A stretch of 53,472 bases of DNA from Oligoflexus sp. (GTDB lineage: Bacteria > Bdellovibrionota_B > Oligoflexia > Oligoflexales > Oligoflexaceae), in contig NZ_DASTAT010000040.1 of the NCBI RefSeq assembly GCF_035712445.1, forward strand, positions 1 through 53,472, written 5' to 3'. The position numbers and the translations under genes are program-made. Below, in pieces: positions 42,715-50,959 of the stretch; the stretch's first letter is position 1; the number at the start of each line of letters is the position of its first letter. Below the pieces are notes generated by a model. That model was given only the letters and a program-made list of their open reading frames with translations, was not told the origin of the DNA and searched no databases.

Positions 42715-43923
42715 CTATTTTTTCCGCTCCGTACGCACCCAGGTGGAAGGCGCTCTCTTCAAGAGAAGCCCGGCCTTCCAGAGCGCATACACCGGCGCGA
42801 TCACAAAGAGTTTGATGTGACTGCGCGGAACCTTCATCACAATAAACGGCATCAGAAGATAAATCGCAAGATTCAGAATCTGTCCCAGGGCGAGGCCCAG
42901 ACACACGCCCTGCAAGCCCTCCAGGAGTTCGGTGGACTCGGTCTGATAGAAGGCGATGGCGACGATCAAATTGAGAAGGAGCCGCATGACAAAGCCAGCC
43001 ATCGGCGGCATATGAAGATCGCTCCAGTAAATGAAGCGGCGCGACAGCGGCCAGGGCTTCTTCAAAATCTGCGAACCAAAGGTCTTCCGCAGCTGCTTCC
43101 GCCCATGCTCCCAGCGCAGGCGCTGTGAGGCGACCGCGGCGGGATTATCGTCGATCATCTCGCCGTAGACCTTGACCTCGGGTACGAAGAAAACCCGCTC
43201 CCCGTTCATGCGCAGATGCCAGCTGAATTCCAGATCCTCGGCCAAACCATAGGCCTGCCAGGGGCAGCGTTCAAGACCCTTCCAGGAAAACGCCATCCCG
43301 TTGCCGCGCAGAGCCGAGCCGAGGCCCAGAGTATCCTGTCCCAAAAGCCAAAGGCCATTGAAATGCGCAAAGCCGAGGTGCATCAGCCGCGTGCGCCAGC
43401 TGTCTTCGCTGTTGGCGACCTGGTAATAGGCCTGAAGCCAATCCTGCCCGCTCTGAAGGCGACGATCGAAGGCTTTTAGAAGACCGGCATCCACAGTGGT
43501 ATCGGCATCTATGATCACGATCGCATCGGGATGGGTTTCTCTTTTCTGCAGGATTTCGATCGCGTATTCCAGCGCGAAGCCCTTGCTCTTCTTCGTGTCA
43601 TGAAAGCGTTCCAGAACCTCGACGCCCTCGGCGCGGGCCACGCTCGCGGTCTTATCCTGGCAGTTATCAGCGATGACCATGATTTCAAAAAGGCCTCTGG
43701 GATAATTCAGGGCTTTCAGACTGCGAACGGTCGTGGCGATGCTCGTCTCTTCATTATGGGCCGGCACCAGGATCACAAAAGCCGTGCCTGCTTCACCTTC
43801 CGCGCCCCAGGCCTTCTGCATTCGCCGCACTGCCGTATCCCAGATACGGAACATGAGCCAGCTGAAAGGCAGAGTGATGGCCTGGCAGAGGATCTGCAGA
43901 AGGAAAAGGGCGATAGACAGCAT
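42715..43923 (-). CDS. Membrane GT2 glycosyltransferase
   Basis: 402 aa. N-terminal membrane helix, GT2 (GT-A) domain from about 45 with VLVPAHNEETSIATTV, the metal-binding DADTTVD (about 142), acceptor-site EDLEFSWHL and the processive-type QRLRWEHGR motif (about 268), then three C-terminal membrane segments. Similar to cellulose/hyaluronan-synthase-like enzymes that polymerise a beta-linked glycan, without the PilZ domain of BcsA. It begins 9 nt after GH44, so a glycan hydrolase and a glycan synthase are co-expressed, as in exopolysaccharide systems. Confidence 0.88.
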   Translation of the reverse strand: MLSIALFLLQILCQAITLPFSWLMFRIWDTAVRRMQKAWGAEGEAGTAFVILVPAHNEETSIATTVRSLKALNYPRGLFEIMVIADNCQDKTASVARAEGVEVLERFHDTKKSKGFALEYAIEILQKRETHPDAIVIIDADTTVDAGLLKAFDRRLQSGQDWLQAYYQVANSEDSWRTRLMHLGFAHFNGLWLLGQDTLGLGSALRGNGMAFSWKGLERCPWQAYGLAEDLEFSWHLRMNGERVFFVPEVKVYGEMIDDNPAAVASQRLRWEHGRKQLRKTFGSQILKKPWPLSRRFIYWSDLHMPPMAGFVMRLLLNLIVAIAFYQTESTELLEGLQGVCLGLALGQILNLAIYLLMPFIVMKVPRSHIKLFVIAPVYALWKAGLLLKRAPSTWVRTERKK

Positions 43924-43932
43924 GAGCGATCC

Positions 43933-45531
43933 TTAGTAAGCAAGCTCCAGAAGATGCATGCTGAGAGGCTGCATACTGATGGCGACCTGCGGTCCCGGTT
44001 TGAGCTTGCGATTTTCTCCTTTGATTTTGCCATCATTGCTGGGCGAAAAATAAGTGAAAAGTCGCAGACCCTTGAGGGATGGCCAGGGCGAGAGGTCCAG
44101 GCGCAGGTTCTGCTTCTGCGTCACATGCTTATTCAAAAGTACGATGGTCACGCGGCGGCTGGCGCTGTGCCGGGATGCAAAAACCGAGACATGCTCCTGA
44201 CTATTCATGGAGTTGTCGATCCATTCATCGCCGAAAGCCAGTCCTTTGCCATCATAATTGCGAAAAAGAAGGAAGGCGTAACGGTGGGTGCCGTCCTTCT
44301 TCGGAAAATCCCAGTACTGAGCCGCATGCAGTCCGGTACGCGCAAAGATCCCAAGGATCTCGGCCTGGGCCACGGCGCCGGCGACGTCGTACTCCGAACG
44401 GAAATTGTATTCACCGATGGAGACCTTCACATCTGGACGCAGGCGTCGCGCCAGCTCCTGAAGCCGGGGTATGAAATAGATCCTGTCGTCGATCCAGCTT
44501 TGATCGCGGTACTGCCGATCCCAGAGCGAACGGGTCGCATTTAAAAGCGCTTTGCGGCGACCGGGATCACTGTCGCTCCCCTGGGGCCAGCGATCCATTT
44601 CGGGATAATAGTGAACATCAAGCTGATCGAGCAGGGAAACTTTAAGCTCCTTTTCCTTTTTCTTCAGCTGATCCAAAAACCATTCCAGAAAAGGCTGATC
44701 GCCATGAGCCTTGCGATCAGTCTGCCTTTTCCCGGCGCTATGCGGACCTTCGATATCCCAGGCGGAATACTGCATTTCCATCCAGCCCCAGGCGGCCGGG
44801 CCGACGATCACGGCGGCGGGATCGGCTTTGCGAACGGCCTGGGCGAAGCTGATATAGCGATTCAAGTAGCTTTCATAGCGCAGGGGTTCATGCACCACAT
44901 CACGATGGGTGCTATTCCAGAGCATGGGTTCGTTATCCATGATGTAATAGTGCGGATAAGGGCCGAACTGCGTCTTGAGCTGCTGCACCCAGGACGCCAC
45001 GAATTCCGGGCTGTTCGGAATACTGGTGAGCTTGGGATCGCTCTTCAGCTTCTGTCCATCGGGCCCAATCCCGTTGCCCGCATCCCCATCAAAATTTTCC
45101 TGCACGGGAAACAGCGAACGCGGAAAACTCACCGATGCCCCATCCTTGGCGATCCAGGGCAGCATCGGCAGCGTGATGTAAGACGCCGCCTTCCGCTTGA
45201 TGTTCTCGGCCATGAAGCGGTTGATCATCTTCGGTTTATCGGCCGCATAGTTATGAAAAAACCAATCCTGAGCCGAGTTCCAGGCGTCGATTTTATAGTT
45301 GAAGCGACTGCTGGTGTTGCCGCCCCAGCGGTAATTGGTGGGCTGCAGCTCCCAGATTTTTTCCTGGTCCCTGTCTTCATGCATATAGGTCCCGAAACCA
45401 TAGATTTCAGGACTGATCCGGCGTGGATTCGCAGGTATTTGAAACCGTAGGGAATCGGCAGCCTCGGCCGTGGTGATGAACGAAAGCCAAAGAACCCAGG
45501 CCCCGGGAGTCAGTCGCATCATGGACCTCAT
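43933..45531 (-). CDS. GH44 endoglucanase/xyloglucanase
   Basis: 532 aa with signal peptide (cleavage after AEA near 24). The family 44 motifs are clear: NYRWGGNTSSRFNYKIDAWN near 66, acid/base Glu201 in IMDNEPMLW and nucleophile Glu374 in SIGEYNF. Their 173-residue spacing equals that of CelJ Glu186/Glu359. After the barrel is the usual beta domain with HVSVFASRHSASRRVTIVLLNKH. No CBM. It may cleave cellulose or xyloglucan outside the cell, or the polymer made by the GT2 gene that follows. Part of an operon with a nucleoside phosphorylase and a small membrane protein. The start codon is ambiguous among 45531, 45522 and 45519. Confidence 0.93.
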   Translation of the reverse strand: MRSMMRLTPGAWVLWLSFITTAEAADSLRFQIPANPRRISPEIYGFGTYMHEDRDQEKIWELQPTNYRWGGNTSSRFNYKIDAWNSAQDWFFHNYAADKPKMINRFMAENIKRKAASYITLPMLPWIAKDGASVSFPRSLFPVQENFDGDAGNGIGPDGQKLKSDPKLTSIPNSPEFVASWVQQLKTQFGPYPHYYIMDNEPMLWNSTHRDVVHEPLRYESYLNRYISFAQAVRKADPAAVIVGPAAWGWMEMQYSAWDIEGPHSAGKRQTDRKAHGDQPFLEWFLDQLKKKEKELKVSLLDQLDVHYYPEMDRWPQGSDSDPGRRKALLNATRSLWDRQYRDQSWIDDRIYFIPRLQELARRLRPDVKVSIGEYNFRSEYDVAGAVAQAEILGIFARTGLHAAQYWDFPKKDGTHRYAFLLFRNYDGKGLAFGDEWIDNSMNSQEHVSVFASRHSASRRVTIVLLNKHVTQKQNLRLDLSPWPSLKGLRLFTYFSPSNDGKIKGENRKLKPGPQVAISMQPLSMHLLELAY

Positions 45532-45543
45532 AGAGGTGGTCGT

Positions 45544-45795
45544 TCACGAAGGTTTTTGCCTCAGGACTTTCAACAGGGAAACGGCGCTGATAATCGCCCA
45601 GATTCCTTCCAGGATGATAAAACCCAGCTGATTGTTGACGACCGCGGTCACGGTCAAGGCCGCCGACCCGAAAAGATTCATCGTCAGATAGGTCTTCTTA
45701 TGGGCCCCATCGCGGGTGGCGGCCTGCAGCGCATAAGCCCCAAGCAAGAGCGCAGCACCGAACAAAGATAGAATCTGATCCCAACTCATAACCAT
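45544..45795 (-). CDS. Small membrane protein, CBU_0592-like
   Basis: 83 aa, three hydrophobic segments (about 8-25, 37-55, 58-75). Resembles the CBU_0592 family of short bacterial membrane proteins (YALQAATRDGAHKKTYLTMNLFGSAAL), function unknown. It overlaps the upstream nucleoside phosphorylase stop by 10 nt and precedes GH44 by 12 nt. GAGG lies 7 nt before the first ATG. Confidence 0.72.
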   Translation of the reverse strand: MVMSWDQILSLFGAALLLGAYALQAATRDGAHKKTYLTMNLFGSAALTVTAVVNNQLGFIILEGIWAIISAVSLLKVLRQKPS

Positions 45796-46619
45796 GAGCG
45801 ATCCTCATTTTTCGACCAATTGTCGATCGTGGCAAAGCCAAGGTCCATGGCTTTTTCAATCGTGGCTTTGACGATGTCCCCATCGGCAAAAGGCTGGTCA
45901 TCCCCGATGATGGCGAGGATGGCGCCCGACCGAACGGCTGGCCGAGCGCTTTCGGTCTGCAGGAGTTTTTGATTCCACACCTGCGTCAGCGTAAAGAGCT
46001 GCGCGCATTCCATTTCCGAGGCGAGCACACCGGCGGCATGCAGATGCTCCATGTAGCGCTTATGCTCGGGCTGCATGGGACCTTCGCCGAATTCACGGGC
46101 ATAAAGGGAATCTTTGGTATGGGTGATGCCCAGAAAAATTCTGTCCAGCATCTTCTGTTCAGCGGCCGCGCGCCGGACAGCATCCAAGAATTCAAGAGAG
46201 GCCTGAACGGGAATCGTGGGATCGAGATAATGCCGGCTCGTCCCCTCATCACGCACGGCGGCCGTGGGAATGACGAGACTGCCGATACGCAGGCGCTGCG
46301 GCTGCAAGGATCCAGCGGTTCCCACCCGAATGATGCGCCGCGCGCCCTGATGCAGAAGTTCCGTGGCGATGATGTCCATGCTGGGGCAGCCCATGCCGGA
46401 GCTCATCACGCCGATATCCAGATTCTGCCAGGTGCCCATATAAAAGTTGTGACGGCGGGAATGCGTGAGAACTTTGACATTCTGCAGGCGTTGCGCCATG
46501 GCCTCGGCGCGGCCATCGGATCCGGGCAATAAAATATAGCGACCCAGGCGGCCGTTGCCCTTCAAATCCTGGGCTGTGATGTTCATATGCATGGGCGCGA
46601 GCGGGGACGTTGATTGCAT
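45786..46619 (-). CDS. Nucleoside (uridine-type) phosphorylase
   Basis: 277 aa. Family PNP/UDP phosphorylase: ILLPGSDGRAEAMAQ near 37, GMGCPSMDIIATELL near 84 and the purine/uridine-site ASEMECAQLFTL near 207, all typical of uridine phosphorylase. It splits nucleosides to base plus ribose-1-phosphate. AAGGAG lies 6 nt before 46619, chosen over 46646. It leads the phosphorylase-membrane protein-GH44-GT2 operon, an odd mixture with no evident biochemical link. Confidence 0.87.
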   Translation of the reverse strand: MQSTSPLAPMHMNITAQDLKGNGRLGRYILLPGSDGRAEAMAQRLQNVKVLTHSRRHNFYMGTWQNLDIGVMSSGMGCPSMDIIATELLHQGARRIIRVGTAGSLQPQRLRIGSLVIPTAAVRDEGTSRHYLDPTIPVQASLEFLDAVRRAAAEQKMLDRIFLGITHTKDSLYAREFGEGPMQPEHKRYMEHLHAAGVLASEMECAQLFTLTQVWNQKLLQTESARPAVRSGAILAIIGDDQPFADGDIVKATIEKAMDLGFATIDNWSKNEDRSWL

Positions 46620-46723
46620 GAAGACTCCTTCGTCTGACTCAACCATCGTAGAGGCAATCCTTTGCGCGGTGCAAGAAAAAGGCTAAACTGAAAGATCAGC
46701 CCCCAAGCGAAAGGCCGAAACTG

Positions 46724-47470
46724 GTGAGTGAGAAACTCCGACTAGGCTATGCCAATATTGATGTGGTCGATCGAAAGGAAGCGCTGCAGCGGGCTGTGAG
46801 CTTTGCCCGGCAAAGTCCCTGCCGCTTCGTGGTCACGCCGAACAGTGATCATATCGTGCAGCTGGAAACGCGCGAGGACCTGAGGCTTGTGTATGAAGAC
46901 GCTCATCTGGTTGTCGCCGATGGTATGCCGCTGGTCTGGGGTTCGCGTCTGCTCGGCAAGCCTTTGCCGGAAAGGGTGACCGGCTCGGAACTGATGCCGG
47001 CTCTTTGTGCCGAGGCGGCCCGCTTGGGTTTGCGGGTCTATCTGCTCGGCGGTCCTCCTGGTGTGGCCGAATTGGCTAAAGCCAAACTGGAGGAACTCTA
47101 TCCGGGTCTTCTTATCTGCGGTACGGACTGTCCACCGCTGGGCTTTGAAAAAAATCCCGAGCAGGAAAGCCGCATCCTGGAAAAAATTCAGGCCGCCGCG
47201 CCCGACATCGTCTTCGTGGCTCTCGGGGCTCCCAAACAGGAATTGTGGATGCACCGTTCCGCGCCTCGCCTCAAATCCGGTGTCCTTCTTGGCATTGGGG
47301 CTGCCCTTGAATTCTGTGCCGGGACTGTCCGGCGTGCGCCTCTATGGATGCAGAAGATCGGGGCCGAATGGGTTTTCCGGCTTTGTCAGGAACCGCGCCG
47401 CCTGGCCCGACGCTATCTTCGCGACACGGAAATACTTCTGATTATTTTTAGGCAGTGGCGGAAGCGTTAG
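46724..47470 (+). CDS. WecG/TagA/CpsF family glycosyltransferase (GT26)
   Basis: 248 aa. The GT26 motifs are present: FVVTPNSDHIV near 37, YEDAHLVVADGMPLVWG near 59-75, VTGSELMPAL near 88, YLLGGPPGVAELAKAKLEELYPGL near 104-127 (read as LLGGPPGVAELAK) and LGAPKQELWMHR near 170. These enzymes add the second or a later sugar to a lipid-linked intermediate for surface polysaccharide. GTG start at 46724 is weakly supported (AAAGG upstream). Divergent from the phosphorylase operon. Confidence 0.9.
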   Translation: MSEKLRLGYANIDVVDRKEALQRAVSFARQSPCRFVVTPNSDHIVQLETREDLRLVYEDAHLVVADGMPLVWGSRLLGKPLPERVTGSELMPALCAEAARLGLRVYLLGGPPGVAELAKAKLEELYPGLLICGTDCPPLGFEKNPEQESRILEKIQAAAPDIVFVALGAPKQELWMHRSAPRLKSGVLLGIGAALEFCAGTVRRAPLWMQKIGAEWVFRLCQEPRRLARRYLRDTEILLIIFRQWRKR

Positions 47471-47599
47471 ACTGGGCTGACGGGCAAGGTGCAGACGGCC
47501 CTGCTTTTAAAGCCCCGCAGGCCCGAAAGCCTCTGACAGCAAGGCCTGCAGGAAGCCAGTTTGATATGCGTTGGCTTGGCCCCAGACTTGGGCTTGTCT

Positions 47600-47684
47600 T
47601 TATTGAAGATTTTCCATTGACCAGAAAAATTCACTCATGTATTCAATGAGTCTCCATTGGTCAGGAAGAAAATCTGATCAATAA
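47600..47684. repeat. 85-nt nested imperfect palindrome abutting tRNA-Cys
   Basis: Nested arms pair outward to inward: TTATTGA/TCAATAA (47600-47606 and 47678-47684), AGATTTTC/GAAAATCT (47607-47614 and 47668-47675), TGACCA/TGGTCA (47618-47623 and 47658-47663) and ACTCAT/ATGAGT (47633-47638 and 47646-47651). The last base touches the first base of the tRNA. No T-run follows, so it is not a plain terminator. It could be a folded leader, a small RNA or a MITE-like relic. Confidence 0.6.
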
Positions 47685-47758
47685 GGCGCGTTAGCCAAGC
47701 GGCTAGGCACCGCATTGCAAATGCGAGTAGATCGGTTCGACTCCGGTACGCGCCTCCA
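47685..47758 (+). tRNA. tRNA-Cys (GCA)
   Basis: Cloverleaf read by eye. Acceptor arms GGCGCGT/ACGCGCC pair fully, the anticodon loop TTGCAAA carries GCA, the T-loop is GGTTCGACTCC, the discriminator base is T as required for Cys, and CCA is encoded. 74 nt including CCA. Confidence 0.95.
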
Positions 47759-48045
47759 GACTCCTCTCCTTTTCATGACTCCCTTTCATAGTGATCGAAA
47801 ATCGAAACTCAATCGAGTTGGGTGCTATCTATTTGAAGAACTGCAGAACGCTGCATAAGAAAGAAGGCTGAATCGCGCCCGCGCGTTTGATGGAACCACA
47901 CAGCGAAACACGCTCCGAAAATGGCTGGAAATATGGGATTTCCCAAAGCCCGGAATGTCATTTTTTACGTCCAGGTTACGCAGGAGTCTTGGATCTGACT
48001 GCGGATGACCGATAGCAAAGGTCGGAATGTAAACTGGAGTGAGTT

Positions 48046-49704
48046 ATGTCGTCTCGCCTTTCCCTTCATCGTAAACTTATGGTGGTGGTTTTCTCGTCAT
48101 GTATGATCCTCACGCTGACCTGCGCGAGTGCCTGGTATTCCCTGAAACTCATGAAAACCAACGTCTTTGAGCTGACCGACCTCAGCGTGCCGAAACTTTC
48201 GCAGCTCTCGGATATGCGATACTTTGGTTCCGAGGTCGTACGCCTTTTCCTGAGAGTTTCCACCAAAGGCCTGCCTGAATCGGAAGTCACAAGGCTCAAA
48301 AAGAAACTGGAAGACCACGTGCAGCTTTATGCGAAGGCCGAGAAGACCTATCTTTCCCTGCCCTTTGAAGCAGGCGAAAAGGAGCTTTATGAAGCCCAGA
48401 ATGCGAAGTGGCAGGATACGCTGGCATTAATCCAGGAAGGCGTCACGATCGTGACTCGGAACGATGCATCCCTGGACGCGCGACTGAAGGATTTGAATGC
48501 CACTTTCGTTCCCAAGGCCAAGGTTTCCCATAATGAATCCTTTGCGAAGCTTCATCAGTTCCAGTCGGATATCAGCAACGCCCGCCGTCAGCAGACGCTG
48601 AAAGTTGCGCGCATGGGGGATAGTATCCTGGCCGTCTTCGTCGTGTTGGGATCCGCTTTCAGTATCATCGGCGGCTTCATGTTCGCGCGTTCCCTATCAC
48701 GTCGCCTGGAGCGTTTCGTTCACAATCTGGATCAGGAGGCCGCTCAGCTGAGTCGCGCGGCCCATTCGATCTCGGCCACGAGTCAGGCGTTGTCGTCGGG
48801 AGCCACCGAGCAGGCCTCGTCTTTGAGTGAAACCGCAGCGACCATGAACGAAATCACCGCCATGGTCACACGCAGTTCGAACAATGCCCGGGCCTCGCGA
48901 GACGCCAGCGTCGAAAGCCGGAAGGTGGCGGATGAAGGCATCAAGGTGATGGGACAGCTCCTTCAGTCCATTGAAGAGATGGATGAAGCCAACCAGAACA
49001 TCATGCGGGAAGTCGCGCATTCGAATCAGAAGATCACAGAGATCATCAACATCATCGAAACCATTCGCGACAAGGCCAAAGTCATCAACGATATCGTCTT
49101 TCAGACCAAGCTTCTTTCCTTCAACGCCTCGGTGGAATCCGCCCGGGCGGGGGAAAATGGCAAGGGCTTCGCGGTCGTGGCCGAGGAGGTTGGGAATCTG
49201 GCCCAGCTCAGCGGCAGTGCCGCGCGCGACATCAGCATCCTCCTCGCAGAAAGCGTGGAGCGCGTTCGCGATACGATCACGGGTACCCAGAAGAATGTCG
49301 GTGACCTTGTGGCCTTGGGCGCGGATCGCATTAAAACCAGTCTGGAGATCGCGGCGCGGGCGGACAAGGTTCTGGCCGGCATAGCCCAGAATGTGAACCT
49401 CATGGAAAACCATATCAATGAAATCGCCATTTCCGCGGATGAACAGTCGCGCGGCATCCATGAAGTCAACTCTGCTGTGCATCAGCTGGATACCGTCGTT
49501 CAGATCAATTCGAACGCTGCAGAGGAATCCTCGGGCGCAGCGCTGAAACTCAAGGATCAGGCCCAGTCCCTTTATCGGCTCGTCACCGATTTGAAGTGCG
49601 TGGTCAGCGGATCGGTGACTGAACCTGTGCTGGAAAAAACCGTGAAGGATGCTGACAAGCCCTCTGAACACGACGATGCCAAGGTCTGGGACGATGCTGC
49701 TTAA
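48046..49704 (+). CDS. Methyl-accepting chemotaxis protein
   Basis: 552 aa. Two membrane segments (about 10-32 and 187-209) bracket a helical periplasmic domain of about 150 residues, like the four-helix-bundle sensors. The cytoplasmic part is a long coiled coil with the signalling tip KVINDIVFQTKLLSFNASVESARAG and FAVVAEEVGNLAQLS near 350-390. The HAMP linker is short. ATG with GGAGTGAG upstream. No sigma-28 promoter matching the miniprotein sites was found before it. The TAA stop is interlocked with that of the convergent TetR gene (TTAA). Confidence 0.95.
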   Translation: MSSRLSLHRKLMVVVFSSCMILTLTCASAWYSLKLMKTNVFELTDLSVPKLSQLSDMRYFGSEVVRLFLRVSTKGLPESEVTRLKKKLEDHVQLYAKAEKTYLSLPFEAGEKELYEAQNAKWQDTLALIQEGVTIVTRNDASLDARLKDLNATFVPKAKVSHNESFAKLHQFQSDISNARRQQTLKVARMGDSILAVFVVLGSAFSIIGGFMFARSLSRRLERFVHNLDQEAAQLSRAAHSISATSQALSSGATEQASSLSETAATMNEITAMVTRSSNNARASRDASVESRKVADEGIKVMGQLLQSIEEMDEANQNIMREVAHSNQKITEIINIIETIRDKAKVINDIVFQTKLLSFNASVESARAGENGKGFAVVAEEVGNLAQLSGSAARDISILLAESVERVRDTITGTQKNVGDLVALGADRIKTSLEIAARADKVLAGIAQNVNLMENHINEIAISADEQSRGIHEVNSAVHQLDTVVQINSNAAEESSGAALKLKDQAQSLYRLVTDLKCVVSGSVTEPVLEKTVKDADKPSEHDDAKVWDDAA

Positions 49705-50300
49705 GCCTGGCTGCAGCTCGCGAACACGCAGTTGAGGACGGCCTTCAGGCTGGATTCATAGTCGCGACAAGCCTTCTCCAAAACTTCGTGATCGTGCATC
49801 TGCGCATGGCAGTTCATGGCAATCGCAATCGAACTGCCATGCGTGAAGTCCACGAGGCAGACGAGCCATGATTCCCTGGCGCTGGCTTCCAATTTCGATG
49901 CGGCGAGACAGTCGCGGATGGCCTGCGTGATGCGCTCCGCTTCCCCGGAAAAAGCGAGGGGATCAGCGAAGATGGCGAGCGTGAGATTCGGATGCTGCAG
50001 CACCGCTTTATGATAGGCAATCAAAAGTCCTTCGATTCGTTCCCGGGCTTTATCAGGGTGCGGATCGCAGTCCCTCAGGACACCCGCATACACCCAATCG
50101 GAAAGTTCGCGCAGGAGCGCGGACCTGTCGGCGACATGGTGATAGAGAGCCATGGGCGTGATATCGAGGCTGGCAGCAAGGCCGCGCAGGGACAAGCCCG
50201 CAGCGCCTTTACGATCCAGAATATCCAAGGCCGCCTGGAGTATATCCCTTTTTTGGATCTGATCCTGGAGTTTGGGTCGGCCCCTTTGCGTCTTGGTCAT
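49701..50300 (-). CDS. TetR-family transcriptional regulator
   Basis: 199 aa. Helix-turn-helix near residues 30-65 (GLSLRGLAASLDITPMALYHHVADR), typical of TetR with a TetR_C-like ligand domain. It begins with ATGA overlapping the stop of the upstream reductase, so both are made from one mRNA. A perfect TATACA-C-TGTATA site upstream of the reductase is the likely operator, making the unit self-regulated. The ligand cannot be predicted. Confidence 0.9.
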   Translation of the reverse strand: MTKTQRGRPKLQDQIQKRDILQAALDILDRKGAAGLSLRGLAASLDITPMALYHHVADRSALLRELSDWVYAGVLRDCDPHPDKARERIEGLLIAYHKAVLQHPNLTLAIFADPLAFSGEAERITQAIRDCLAASKLEASARESWLVCLVDFTHGSSIAIAMNCHAQMHDHEVLEKACRDYESSLKAVLNCVFASCSQA

Positions 50301-50836
50301 CGCATGATCCTGTATCGGGATTGGACCAATCCGGAAGGAAAATGCTTGCAGTCCAGAAGCGTGAGAGACAGATCGCTGCTGAGAGGTCCAAAGAGAGGAC
50401 GGCCCTGGCCTATCAGCACGGGCACTGTTGTGATGACGAGATCGTCGATGAGTCTTTCCCGCAGAAACGATTGAATCACAAGGCCGCCATCCACATAGGC
50501 CCGCTTCCATCCCTCATGGGACAGCTTTTCCATCAGAGCCCGCGGCTGAAGATCAATCACTCGAACCTTGCCGTGCAAGGCCTCCGGCACATCCGTGGCC
50601 TTAAGGCTTTGGGAGAGCACAATCACAGGCCTAGTATAAGGCCAGGAGGGGAAGTCACGAACCTTCTCGTACGTACCACGCCCCATGATAATCCCGTCGA
50701 TATCCTTAATGAAGGACTCGTACCCATGGTCCTCCGCGGGATCGTCGCGGGACAGAAGCCAGGAAATATCACCATCGACCCGGGCTATGTAACCATCCAG
50801 ACTTGTTGCGATAAATACATGTCCGCTCGTTGTCAT
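50297..50836 (-). CDS. Dihydrofolate-reductase/RibD-like reductase
   Basis: 179 aa with the DHFR/RibD C-terminal reductase fold: HVFIATSLDGYIARVDGDISWL at the N-terminus (nicotinamide-site IATSLDG), IMGRGTYEKV near 66 and VIDLQPRALMEKL then YVDGGLVIQSFL near 123. These proteins reduce small pterin or flavin-like substrates with NADPH or are of unknown use. GGAGG is 6 nt before ATG 50836; the longer frame is not supported. It forms an operon with a TetR regulator. Confidence 0.87.
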   Translation of the reverse strand: MTTSGHVFIATSLDGYIARVDGDISWLLSRDDPAEDHGYESFIKDIDGIIMGRGTYEKVRDFPSWPYTRPVIVLSQSLKATDVPEALHGKVRVIDLQPRALMEKLSHEGWKRAYVDGGLVIQSFLRERLIDDLVITTVPVLIGQGRPLFGPLSSDLSLTLLDCKHFPSGLVQSRYRIMR

Positions 50837-50856
50837 AACCGCCTCCATAGGATTTA

Positions 50857-50869
50857 TATACACTGTATA
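50857..50869. promoter_or_regulatory. Probable TetR operator
   Basis: TATACA-C-TGTATA is a perfect 13-bp inverted repeat 21 nt before the reductase start codon, in the short promoter region of the reductase-TetR operon. Size and place are typical of TetR-family autoregulation. Confidence 0.6.
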
Positions 50870-50911
50870 ATTAATTCCAAAGGCTGTCAAACACCTCGGT
50901 TCCCCAAAGCA

Positions 50912-50937
50912 AAAAGGCGATCCGAAGATCGCCTTTT
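50912..50937 (-). terminator. Terminator of the papain-like gene
   Basis: AAAAGGCGATC, loop of four, GATCGCCTTTT: 11 perfect pairs, 23 nt after the stop on the minus strand, followed by TGC after the T-run. The same hairpin has TTTT on the plus strand. Confidence 0.88.
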
Positions 50938-50959
50938 CCTATTCGCTTTTTTTTACAGA

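Noticed and set aside
47600..47684. Terminator reading of the palindrome before tRNA-Cys
   Set aside because: No T-run follows on either strand, and on the plus strand the next base is the tRNA itself.
48008..48015. ACCGATAG upstream of the chemoreceptor as a sigma-28 -10 box
   Set aside because: The sequence 11 nt upstream (TTGGATCT) does not resemble TAAAGTTT, so no sigma-28 promoter is claimed there.
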